From Sphingomonas hengshuiensis (GTDB lineage: Bacteria > Pseudomonadota > Alphaproteobacteria > Sphingomonadales > Sphingomonadaceae): DNA of 64,000 nt. The notes beneath the pieces were generated by a model, which was given only the letters and a program-made list of their open reading frames with translations, did no database searches and was not told where the DNA came from. Below are positions 35,600 through 43,279 of the stretch, in pieces (within the stretch, counting starts at the first letter, position 1; each line of letters opens with the position of its first letter). The position numbers were made by a program, and so were the translations under genes. Location of the stretch: positions 1-64,000 of the forward strand of contig QFNF01000007.1 in assembly GCA_003240755.1 (NCBI GenBank), given 5' to 3'.

Positions 35600-36657
35600 G
35601 CGCGACGCGCGACGTCGCCCGCGCGATCGACGCGCTGCGCCGCGGCTGGCCGATCGCGATCCATGCGCCGGGCGAGGCGCCGCTGACGCTGCTGCCGATC
35701 GAAACCGCCGATGCGGCGCGGCTCGACGCGTTCGATCCGGCGGGGAGCGCGCATGTCCTGCTGTCGTTCGGGCGGGCCGAGACGCTGCGCATCGTCAACC
35801 AGCGCGCGGCGGCCGAACCCGACCAGCCGGTGTCGATCCGGCGCGAGGGCTGGACCGACTTCGCCGCCGCGACCGCGCTCGCCGATCCGCAGCTCGACCT
35901 CGCCACGCCGATGAAGGGACCGTTCCGCGGGATCGAATCGCCCGCCCCGGCCGCCGCCGCCGCCGCGCTGCGCCTCGCGCGTATCGCCGGGCTGCTGCCG
36001 GCGTTCGTCGCAGGGGGCGTGGGCGCCGAGGTGACGATCACCCCGGCGGCGATCGACGCGCATGAGGATGCCGGCCGGCTGACCATCGTCGCGCGCGCCA
36101 GGCTGCCCGTCGCCGGGGCCGAGCAGAGCGAGATCGTCGCGTTCCGCACCCCCGATGCGGCGGGCGAGCATGTCGCGCTGGTCATCGGGCAGAGCGACGG
36201 GCGCGAGCCGCTGGTGCGGCTGCACAGCGAATGCCTGACCGGCGACGTGCTGGGCAGCCTGAAATGCGATTGCGGCCCGCAACTGCACGCCGCGATCCAC
36301 GCGATCGCCGACGCGAACTGGGGCATCCTGCTGTACCTGCGGCAGGAAGGGCGCGGGATCGGGCTGGTCAACAAGCTGCGCGCCTATGCGCTGCAGGACC
36401 AGGGGTTCGACACGGTGGACGCGAATACCCGGCTGGGCTTCGCGATCGACGCGCGCGATTTCGGCGTGGCCGGGCGGATGCTGTCGCTGCTGGGACAGAA
36501 CCGCATCCGCCTGCTGACCAACAACCCGGCCAAGGTCGCCGGGCTGACGGCGGCGGGCATCACCGTGGTCGAACGCGTCCCCCACCACCTGCCGCCCAAC
36601 CCGCACAATGTCGGGTATCTGACGACGAAGCGCGACCGCACCGGCCATCAGCTATAG
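35596..36657 (+). CDS. ribA: GTP cyclohydrolase II with divergent N-terminal domain
   Basis: 353 residues. The C-terminal ~190 residues are GTP cyclohydrolase II: the Zn-binding Cys cluster ECLTGDVLGSLKCDCG (C213, C224, C226), LRQEGRGIGLVNK and LLTNNPAKV. The enzyme opens GTP to start riboflavin synthesis. Residues ~1-160 resemble no active DHBP synthase that I can recognise; the catalytic acidic motif of RibB is absent. They may be a degenerate RibB-like domain. GTG start 35596 overlaps the xth stop by 4 nt. A repeat-type hairpin follows. Confidence 0.9.
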   Translation: MSATRDVARAIDALRRGWPIAIHAPGEAPLTLLPIETADAARLDAFDPAGSAHVLLSFGRAETLRIVNQRAAAEPDQPVSIRREGWTDFAAATALADPQLDLATPMKGPFRGIESPAPAAAAAALRLARIAGLLPAFVAGGVGAEVTITPAAIDAHEDAGRLTIVARARLPVAGAEQSEIVAFRTPDAAGEHVALVIGQSDGREPLVRLHSECLTGDVLGSLKCDCGPQLHAAIHAIADANWGILLYLRQEGRGIGLVNKLRAYALQDQGFDTVDANTRLGFAIDARDFGVAGRMLSLLGQNRIRLLTNNPAKVAGLTAAGITVVERVPHHLPPNPHNVGYLTTKRDRTGHQL

Positions 36658-36660
36658 GCG

Positions 36661-36742
36661 TGATGACTTCAGACATACCCGTTCGTCCTGAGTAGCCAAG
36701 CTCAGCCCCTACTCAGCACGAACGGGTAGGCTTCATGTCATC
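36661..36742. repeat. REP-like palindrome, short copy, between ribA and cytochrome c gene
   Basis: TACCCGTTCGTCCTGAGTAG and the complementary CTACTCAGCACGAACGGGTA form an imperfect stem, extended outward by TGATGAC / GTCATCA. It shares the CGTTCGT...GAGTAG...AAGCTCAG core with the element at 22123-22238. It lies between convergent genes and probably also stops transcription. Confidence 0.75.
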
Positions 36743-36773
36743 AGAGTGTAGGTCAGCGGAACGATCGCGGCCG

Positions 36774-37214
36774 CTACCGACCCGCCGAGCGGAGATAGGC
36801 GATCAGGTCGGCGCGCTCCATCGGGTCGCGCACCCCGGCAAAGGCCATGCGCGTGCCCGGCACCACCCGCGCGGGCGCGGCAAGCCAGGCGTCCATCCGC
36901 GCATCGTCCCAGCGCCCGCCATGATCCTTGAGCGCCTGGGTATAGCCGAACCGGGGATCGCCCGCGACCGGGCGGCCGAGGATGGCGTGCAGATTGGGAC
37001 CGGCCAGCGCCTGTCCGCCCGCGCCGATCGTGTGGCAGGCGGCGCACTGCCCGAACGCCCGCCGCCCGGCATCGGCATCGGCCACGCGCAGCAGCGCCGG
37101 CAGGTCGGGACTGGCCCCGGCCCGCGCGAGCCGGCCCGCGCGATCACCGTCGCCGCCGCCGCATCCCGCCAGCAGCAGGGCCGCCAGCAACAGCGCCGCC
37201 AGCATGACCCGCAT
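36774..37214 (-). CDS. Lipoprotein c-type cytochrome
   Basis: 146 residues. A lipoprotein signal peptide with lipobox LAGC (C18) is followed by a class I cytochrome c domain. Heme attachment is at CAACH (C57, C60, H61) and the axial Met lies in PGTRMAF (~121). The end (MERADLIAYLRSA) matches the cytochrome c C-terminal helix. It is probably membrane-anchored in the periplasm, carrying electrons. Start ATG 37214 overlaps the stop of the upstream hydrolase gene (TGATG). The redox partner is unknown. Confidence 0.9.
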   Translation of the reverse strand: MRVMLAALLLAALLLAGCGGGDGDRAGRLARAGASPDLPALLRVADADAGRRAFGQCAACHTIGAGGQALAGPNLHAILGRPVAGDPRFGYTQALKDHGGRWDDARMDAWLAAPARVVPGTRMAFAGVRDPMERADLIAYLRSAGR

Positions 37215-38071
37215 CACCGGTGCCGGCGCAGCGTCGTCCACGCGATCCGTTGCAGCGCGACCGCCTGTTGCCCGGTGAGGCCGAGATCGGCCGCGGCGCG
37301 TTCCTGGGCGCCCAGCCGGCGGACGTCATAGCCCGTGACCCGCCCGAAGATCGTCAGCGCCTCCAGATAATAGCCCGCGCTGCTGCCGTGATAATGATCG
37401 TCGGCCCACAGCCCGAGCGTACCCGGATCGATCCCGTCATAGGGATTGGCATCGGCCACGCGGGTCGCGATCGCGCGGTTCCACGCGCTGCCGACCGGGA
37501 TCGTCCCGGCAATGCCCGGGGTGGTCCGCGCGACCTTTCGATTCGCCCGGGCCAGATCCCGCGCCATCGCCGTGATCGGCTTGCCCGACCAGCGGCTGCC
37601 GGGACGGTAGGTCAGGTCGGCGCGCGACCAGGTTTCGACCAGCTTCACCGACGCCTGCGGATTGCGGGCCCGGACCAGCGCCGCCAGTTGCCCGGCCGCC
37701 TCGCCATGGCGGGTCGCGTCGCCGGGGCGGGCGGCGTCGAGCGTGGAATAGCCCTGCAGGATCACCACGTCCCAGCGCCGGTCGATCACCGCGCGCCGGT
37801 TGGCATAATGGAACGCCAGGTCCTTGCCCGGGGACGTTTCGAGCGACACCGTCCAGTCGAGCCCCGCCTGTTCGGCGAAGGCGCGGAACAGCGCGGGCAC
37901 GCCGCCAATCCCCCCGCCATTCAGGTCGGTCACGGTTTCGGGCCGATATTGTTCGACCGGAGAGCCGGCACCGAAGGTAAAGCTGTTGCCGATGAACAGG
38001 ATGTCGCGCGCCGCGGCGGGGGCAGCGGCGGTGAGCGAGAGGGCGAGGATGCCGAGGAGGAAACGGTACAT
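37214..38071 (-). CDS. Secreted SGNH/GDSL-like hydrolase
   Basis: 285 residues. The signal peptide is at ~1-21 (cleavage after AAA). The mature start DILFIGNSFTFG is the SGNH block I with catalytic Ser. The block with Gly is NGGGIGGVP and the C-terminal block V-like segment is WADDHYHGSSAGYYLEAL (Asp/His). It resembles DUF4886-type SGNH proteins, which are esterases or glycan deacetylases of largely unknown substrate. It is translationally coupled to the cytochrome c lipoprotein gene downstream; the functional link is unclear. Confidence 0.82.
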   Translation of the reverse strand: MYRFLLGILALSLTAAAPAAARDILFIGNSFTFGAGSPVEQYRPETVTDLNGGGIGGVPALFRAFAEQAGLDWTVSLETSPGKDLAFHYANRRAVIDRRWDVVILQGYSTLDAARPGDATRHGEAAGQLAALVRARNPQASVKLVETWSRADLTYRPGSRWSGKPITAMARDLARANRKVARTTPGIAGTIPVGSAWNRAIATRVADANPYDGIDPGTLGLWADDHYHGSSAGYYLEALTIFGRVTGYDVRRLGAQERAAADLGLTGQQAVALQRIAWTTLRRHR

Positions 38072-38088
38072 GGGAGCGCTATAGCAGA

Positions 38089-38742
38089 TCAGGCGGCGGC
38101 GGCGGCAAATTCGCTGCGCAGATCCTCGATCGTCATCGCCAGGTGGCGGCTGAGCATCGCGCGCACCGCATCGGCATCGCGCGCGAGCCACGCGTCGAGC
38201 AGCGCACGGTGTTCGCCACGCGCGCGATTGCCCCGGCCGGCGGGCCTGAGATGCGCGACGACATAGCGTTCGGCGAGCACCGACAGCCGCTGTACGAGGT
38301 CGATCGTCAGGTCGCGCCCCGCCGCCGCGACCAGCGCCGCGTGGAAGGCGCGGTTGCGCGCCGCCGCGTCGAGCAGGTCGTCGCCCGCCGCTTCCTCCAG
38401 CCGTTCGAACGCCGCCACCGCCGCCGCGCGATACCGGTCGTCGGCATGGCGCGCGGCATAGGCGGCGGCATTGGGTTCGACGGCAAGGCGCAGTTCGTAG
38501 ATCTCGTCGGCCTGCGTCGCCGACATCGGCCGCACGGTATAGCCGCGGTTCGCCTGTCCGGCGACCAGCCCCTCCTGTTCCAGCCGGGCCAGCGCCTCGC
38601 GCAGCGGAATCTTGCTGACGCCCAGTTCGCTCGCCAGCGCGTCCTGCCGGATCGGCACGGTTTCCGGCAGCGCCCCGCTGACGATCCGTTCGCGCACGAT
38701 TTCGAACACGCGATCGGACAGGGTTCGAACGACGATGGTCAC
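38089..38742 (-). CDS. GntR-family (FadR/FCD-type) transcriptional regulator
   Basis: 217 residues. The N-terminal winged helix-turn-helix (DALASELGVSKIPLREALARLEQEGLVAG) is followed by an all-helical FCD ligand-binding domain. Its metal-binding pattern (ELRLAVEPNAAAYAA, then FHAALVAAAG and HRALLDAW) is typical. Such regulators respond to carboxylates. Start GTG 38742, with AAGGGA about 8 nt upstream. It is 17 nt upstream of the SGNH hydrolase gene and may be cotranscribed or self-regulated. Ligand unknown. Confidence 0.88.
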   Translation of the reverse strand: MTIVVRTLSDRVFEIVRERIVSGALPETVPIRQDALASELGVSKIPLREALARLEQEGLVAGQANRGYTVRPMSATQADEIYELRLAVEPNAAAYAARHADDRYRAAAVAAFERLEEAAGDDLLDAAARNRAFHAALVAAAGRDLTIDLVQRLSVLAERYVVAHLRPAGRGNRARGEHRALLDAWLARDADAVRAMLSRHLAMTIEDLRSEFAAAAA

Positions 38743-38959
38743 GCTGCATTCCCTTTTGCGAAGCGGTCCGTTGCCGGAAGTTGACGAGGGGCGGCGGCCC
38801 GTCGCCAGGCTGTCCGAAAGCAGTGCATATTCAAAAAAGGCCGCTGCGAACAATCTTTTCCGTGACATCGCGTGCCGCATGCGCTTCGCCGGGGCGGGGG
38901 ACACGCCCTGGCGCATTGCGGCTTGTCCACCGCGGCGCCGCATGGGAGCAGGGTGGCCG

Positions 38960-39655
38960 ATGTATGCGTTCCGCCGGCTGCTCCTGTCCTGTTGCGTGAT
39001 CCTGACCAGTTGCGTCGGTGGCGACGAGCGCCGCGACGCGCCGCCGCCGCCCGGGTCGAGGCCGATCGCGCAGCGCCCGTCGGGACCGATCACCCCGCCC
39101 ATGGTGACGTCGCGCGACACGCAGCAATGTTTCGCCGACCTGTCGCAGGCCGGGATACGGTTCAGCCCGCTGCCCGACCGCGACCATGGATCGGGCTGCA
39201 TCGTGCTGGGTGCGGTGCAACTGCTCGATATCGGCGTGCCGGTGTCCGGCCTGAAGGCGATCCGCTGCCCCGCCGCCCGCGCGCTGGCCGGCTGGGTCCG
39301 CCACGGCGTGCGCCCGGCGGCGCGGCAGATCCTGGGCAGCGAGGTGACGCGCATCGACAGCTATGGCACCTATGCCTGTCGCGGGATCATCGGCGGCGGC
39401 GCGCGATCGGCCGGGCGGGTGTCCGAACACGGCCTTGCCAACGCGGTCGATATCGGCGGTTTCACGCTGGCGGACGGGCGGCGGATCGTGCTGGAGCGCG
39501 ACTGGAACAGCGACGACCGGCAGGTGCGCGAATTCCTGCGCATCGTCCACCGGTCGGCGTGCAGGCGTTTCGTCACCACGCTCGGCCCCGACTATAACGC
39601 GGCGCACCGCAACCACTTTCATTTCGACATGGGCGGGCGCCCCCTGTGCCGCTGA
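38960..39655 (+). CDS. Extensin-like C-terminal domain lipoprotein
   Basis: 231 residues. A signal peptide with a lipobox-like LTSC (Cys ~18) precedes a Pro-rich linker and an extensin-like domain. Conserved metal-type residues are in RVSEHGLANAVDIGGF and HRNHFHFDMG, reminiscent of D-alanyl-D-alanine carboxypeptidase/LAS peptidases. The family may act on peptidoglycan, but this is unproven. Start ATG 38960 chosen for the signal sequence; ATG 38942 adds six residues. It diverges from the GntR regulator. Confidence 0.85.
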   Translation: MYAFRRLLLSCCVILTSCVGGDERRDAPPPPGSRPIAQRPSGPITPPMVTSRDTQQCFADLSQAGIRFSPLPDRDHGSGCIVLGAVQLLDIGVPVSGLKAIRCPAARALAGWVRHGVRPAARQILGSEVTRIDSYGTYACRGIIGGGARSAGRVSEHGLANAVDIGGFTLADGRRIVLERDWNSDDRQVREFLRIVHRSACRRFVTTLGPDYNAAHRNHFHFDMGGRPLCR

Positions 39656-39704
39656 CGCATGCCGCTTGCCGCCCCGAACGGGCGTGCTTACAACCCTGTC
39701 ACCT

Positions 39705-40568
39705 ATGACCGATACAAAAGTACCGTCCCGCGTGTTCCGCGGGGCCAAGCAGGAAGCCGAAGCGGCCCGCGCGCAGCTATCGACCCCCCAGACCGAACAC
39801 CCCGCCTATCGACTGGCATTCCAGGACATGGAGTTCCTGTTGCGCGAGGATCTGCGGCCGGTGCGGTTCCAGCTCGAGCTGCTGAAACCCTCGCTGCTGC
39901 TCGACGAGGCGGACATCGCCTCGACCTTCGTCATCTATGGATCGGCGCGGATTCCCGAACCGGAAAAGGCCGAGATGCTGCTCGACCTGGCGCAGGACGA
40001 CAAGGCGCGGGCGATCGCCGAGCGGATCGTCGCCAAGTCGCATTATTACGACGTGGCGCGCGAGCTTGCCTTCCACGCCAGCCAGTTTCCCAACGACGTC
40101 AACGGCAAGCGGCACTTCGTGGTGTGTTCGGGCGGGGGCCCGTCGATCATGGAGGCCGCCAATCGCGGCGCGAACGAGGCCGGCGCCGAATCGATCGGGC
40201 TCAACATCGTCCTGCCGCACGAACAGGCGCCCAATCCGTATGTCACGCCGGCGCTGTCGATGCAGTTCCACTATTTCGCCTTGCGCAAGATGCATTTCCT
40301 GCTGCGCGCGCGGGCCGTCGCGGTGTTCCCGGGCGGGTTCGGGACGTTCGACGAGAGTTTCGAGCTGCTGACGCTGATCCAGACCGGCAAGATCGAGCCG
40401 ATCCCGGTGCTGTTCTATGGCCGCGAATTCTGGGAACGGGTCGTCAACTGGGACGCGCTGGTCGAGGAGGGCGTGATCTCGGAGCGCGATCTCGACCTCA
40501 TCACCTTTGTCGAGACGGCGGAGGAAGGGTGGAACGTGGTGAAGAAGTTCTACGAGGCGCGGAGATAG
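39705..40568 (+). CDS. LOG-family (TIGR00730-like) Rossmann protein
   Basis: 287 residues. The lysine decarboxylase-like (LOG) motif appears as VFPGGFGTFDESFE, with the phosphate-binding segment VCSGGGPSIMEAANRGA and the conserved ALRKMHFLLRARA. Similar proteins are phosphoribohydrolases that release cytokinin bases or cleave nucleotides, and many bacterial members are generic nucleotide hydrolases. The N-terminal ~90-residue extension is typical of the long COG1611 type. ATG 39705; gene ends 40568 before a convergent hairpin. Confidence 0.88.
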   Translation: MTDTKVPSRVFRGAKQEAEAARAQLSTPQTEHPAYRLAFQDMEFLLREDLRPVRFQLELLKPSLLLDEADIASTFVIYGSARIPEPEKAEMLLDLAQDDKARAIAERIVAKSHYYDVARELAFHASQFPNDVNGKRHFVVCSGGGPSIMEAANRGANEAGAESIGLNIVLPHEQAPNPYVTPALSMQFHYFALRKMHFLLRARAVAVFPGGFGTFDESFELLTLIQTGKIEPIPVLFYGREFWERVVNWDALVEEGVISERDLDLITFVETAEEGWNVVKKFYEARR

Positions 40569-40614
40569 GCGATTGCGCGGCGGCGGCACCCGGTCCGAAG
40601 CCCGTCCGCCGCGA

Positions 40615-40645
40615 ACGCCGCCCCGGCATCGTGCCGGGGTGGCGT
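40615..40645. terminator. 14-bp stem terminator between convergent LOG gene and lysK
   Basis: ACGCCGCCCCGGCA and TGCCGGGGTGGCGT pair around a 3-base loop, with one G-T wobble. It sits between two converging genes and should end both transcripts. Confidence 0.7.
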
Positions 40646-40658
40646 CGATGATCGCCTC

Positions 40659-42227
40659 TCAGCGCGCCAGCGCCTCGGCGATCAGCTTGCGGGTATTGCC
40701 GATACCGTAGAGCGCGATGAAGCTGCCCATGCGCGGCCCCTGCGCCGTGCCGAGCAGCGTTTCGTAGCAGGCCCGGAACCAGTCGCGCAGCGAATCGAAC
40801 CCGGCGGTCTTGCCGATCTCGTACACCGCGTTCTGGATATCCTCCGCCCCGGCATCGGCCGGCATCGCCGCGAGGTCGGCATCGAGCCGTTCGAGCGCGG
40901 CGCGTTCGATGCCGGTCGGGGCGCGGCGTTCGGGCTTGTCCGCCACGTCGCGGACATAGGCCAGCGCATGGTCGATCAGCGCATCGAGCGCCGGGTAGCG
41001 TTCCGCCGACGCGTCCGCGACATAATTGGCGAGATAGCCCCAGACCTGCGCCCTGGTCGCCTCCCCCATCACGCCGACGAGGTTGAGCAGCAGCCCGAAC
41101 GTCACGGGCAGCGTGTCGGCGGGCGGTTCGCCGCCATGGATGTGGTGGACCGGGTTGCCGAGCCGCTGTTCGACCGGCTGACCGGCATAGTTGGCGCGGA
41201 ACTGCCAATATTCGTCGATCGCGCGCGGGATGACGCCCAGATGGAGCTGCTTGGCCTTTTTCGGTTCGCGATAGGCGTAGAAGGCGACGCTTTCGGGCGG
41301 GCCATAGGTCAGCCATTGTTCGAGGCTGAGGCCGTTGCCCTTCGACTTCGAGATCTTCTGCCCATGTTCGTCGAGGAACATCTCGTAGTTGAAGCCTTCG
41401 GGCGGGCGGGCGCCGAGCACGCGGGCGATCTTCGACGACTGAGTCACCGAATCGATCAGGTCCTTGCCCGCCATCTCGTAATCGACGCCGAGCGCCGCCC
41501 AGCGCATCGCCCAGTCGACCTTCCACTGCAGCTTGGCGCCGCCCGACAGGATCGACTGCTCGACCCGGGTATCGCCGTCCATGAACGCGACCATGCCGGT
41601 ATCGGCGTCCAGCACCTCGACCGGGACCTGCAGCACGATGCCGCTGGCCGGGCTGATCGGCAGCACCGGCGAATAGGTCGCGCGGCGTTCGGCGCCCAGC
41701 GTCGGCAGCATGATGTCGAGGATCGCCTGCATGTTGCGCAGGACGTTCCGCAGCGCGTCGTCGAACCGGCCGCCGCGATAATAGTCGGTCGACGATGCGA
41801 ATTCATAGTCGAAGCCATATCGGTCGAGAAACGCGCGCAGCCGGGCGTTGTTGTGCGCGGCGAAGCTGGCATGCGTGCCGAACGGATCGGGAATCTCGCT
41901 GAGCGGCTTGCCGAGATGTTCGCGCAGCATGTCGCCGTTCGGCACATTGTCCGGCACCTTGCGCAGCCCGTCCATATCGTCCGAAAACGCGATCAGGCGG
42001 GTCGGCTGATCGGACAGTTCCATGAACGCGCGGCGCACCATCGTCGTGCGCAGCACCTCGTTGAAGGTGCCGATATGCGGCAGCCCCGACGGCCCATAGC
42101 CGGTTTCGAACAGGATCGGCGCGCCGCCCGGTTTTCCGTCGGGATAGCGCTTCAGGATCCGGCGCGCCTCTTCGTACGGCCAAGCCTTTGAAACCAATGC
42201 TGCATTGCGAATGATGGGGTCGGTCAT
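40659..42227 (-). CDS. lysK: Class I lysyl-tRNA synthetase
   Basis: 522 residues of the archaeal-type class I enzyme. The HIGH-like motif is PSGLPHIGT (H51) and the KMSKS-like motif is KISKSKGNG (~290). An anticodon-binding helical C-terminus follows. It charges tRNA-Lys. Alphaproteobacteria commonly use this enzyme instead of class II LysS. ATG 42227 (MTDPIIRNAA). It diverges from the bestrophin gene with 81 bases between. Confidence 0.96.
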   Translation of the reverse strand: MTDPIIRNAALVSKAWPYEEARRILKRYPDGKPGGAPILFETGYGPSGLPHIGTFNEVLRTTMVRRAFMELSDQPTRLIAFSDDMDGLRKVPDNVPNGDMLREHLGKPLSEIPDPFGTHASFAAHNNARLRAFLDRYGFDYEFASSTDYYRGGRFDDALRNVLRNMQAILDIMLPTLGAERRATYSPVLPISPASGIVLQVPVEVLDADTGMVAFMDGDTRVEQSILSGGAKLQWKVDWAMRWAALGVDYEMAGKDLIDSVTQSSKIARVLGARPPEGFNYEMFLDEHGQKISKSKGNGLSLEQWLTYGPPESVAFYAYREPKKAKQLHLGVIPRAIDEYWQFRANYAGQPVEQRLGNPVHHIHGGEPPADTLPVTFGLLLNLVGVMGEATRAQVWGYLANYVADASAERYPALDALIDHALAYVRDVADKPERRAPTGIERAALERLDADLAAMPADAGAEDIQNAVYEIGKTAGFDSLRDWFRACYETLLGTAQGPRMGSFIALYGIGNTRKLIAEALAR

Positions 42228-42308
42228 CCGCCCCAGATACGCGGTCGTGCGCGATATTTCCACCGGTTGCAATGCAACCTTGTCACGCGCTAGGCGTAGC
42301 GTGCAACG

Positions 42309-43202
42309 ATGATCGTTACCGACGCCCCCCGCCTCACCAGCATCGTTTCCGAAGTCTGGAAGCCGGCACTCGCCCTGTTCGTCTGGGACGTGATCGTGAC
42401 CGTCGTCTATTTCGTGCTGCCGTTCAGGGCGCCGTCGCTGCCGCTGACCATCTTTGGTTCGGCACTGGCGCTGTTCCTCGGCTTTCGCGCCAATTCGGCC
42501 TATGCGCGGTGGTGGGAAGGGCGATCGCTGTGGGGGCTGATGATAAACGCCTCGCGCAACCTGGCGCGCGGCACGATCGCGTTCATCGGCCCGGAAAATG
42601 ACGGGCCCAAGCGCGACCTGAAGCGCTCGATCGTGCTGCGTCATGCCGCCTATGTCCATGCGCTGCGCTGTCAGTTGCGGCGGCAGGACGCGAAGGACGA
42701 GGTGCACCGGTTCCTGTCGCGCGACGAGGCGGGCGACCCGCTTGGCCGCACCAACGTCGCCAACGGGCTGCTCGACGGCACCGGCGAGCGCATCGCCGAG
42801 GCGCAGCGCAACGGCTGGATCGACACCATGCAGCAGTCGAGGCTCGAAAGCGTGCTGATCGACATCGCCAATGCGCAGGGCGGGATGGAGCGGATCAAGA
42901 ACACGCCGCTGCCGGTGCAGTACCGGTTCCTGCCGTCGTTGTTCACCCGCCTGTTCTGCATCGTGCTGCCGATCGGGCTGGTCGAGACGCTGGGCATCGC
43001 GACGCCGCTGGGATCGGGGCTGGCGGGGCTGATGTTCCTCGCGGTCCTGCAGATCGGCGAGGACCTGGCCGATCCGTTCGCCAACACCGCCCACGACCTG
43101 CCGCTGTGCGCGATGTGCCGGACGATCGAGATCGACATGCTGCAGGCGATCGGCGATCCGGCGCCCGAACCGCTCAAGCCCGTTCGCGGGGTGTTGTGGT
43201 GA
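42309..43202 (+). CDS. Bestrophin-family (UPF0187) anion channel
   Basis: 297 residues. The bestrophin fingerprint FRANSAYARWWEGRSLWG (~61-78) follows two membrane helices (~18-58). Two further helices lie at ~210-255 (FCIVLPIGLVETLG, then GLAGLMFLAVLQIGEDLADPF). Bacterial bestrophins form pentameric channels; some conduct cations rather than chloride. The YVHALRCQLRR segment is also conserved. It lies directly upstream of the helicase, 77 nt away; the LexA site is in that gap. Confidence 0.9.
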   Translation: MIVTDAPRLTSIVSEVWKPALALFVWDVIVTVVYFVLPFRAPSLPLTIFGSALALFLGFRANSAYARWWEGRSLWGLMINASRNLARGTIAFIGPENDGPKRDLKRSIVLRHAAYVHALRCQLRRQDAKDEVHRFLSRDEAGDPLGRTNVANGLLDGTGERIAEAQRNGWIDTMQQSRLESVLIDIANAQGGMERIKNTPLPVQYRFLPSLFTRLFCIVLPIGLVETLGIATPLGSGLAGLMFLAVLQIGEDLADPFANTAHDLPLCAMCRTIEIDMLQAIGDPAPEPLKPVRGVLW

Positions 43203-43237
43203 CGCAACGACGCGTCGGCGCCTGACGGCCGGTTCGC

Positions 43238-43252
43238 GTTCCACTTCCGTTC
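43238..43252 (+). promoter_or_regulatory. LexA/SOS box upstream of the XPD/DinG-type helicase
   Basis: GTTC-CACTTCC-GTTC is an exact match to the alphaproteobacterial LexA operator GTTC-N7-GTTC. It lies 28 nt before the helicase start codon and 36 nt after the bestrophin stop, so it overlaps the likely promoter of this gene. Confidence 0.72.
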
Positions 43253-43279
43253 TGCGAGCGCGCGCGGTAAGGCGGACGC

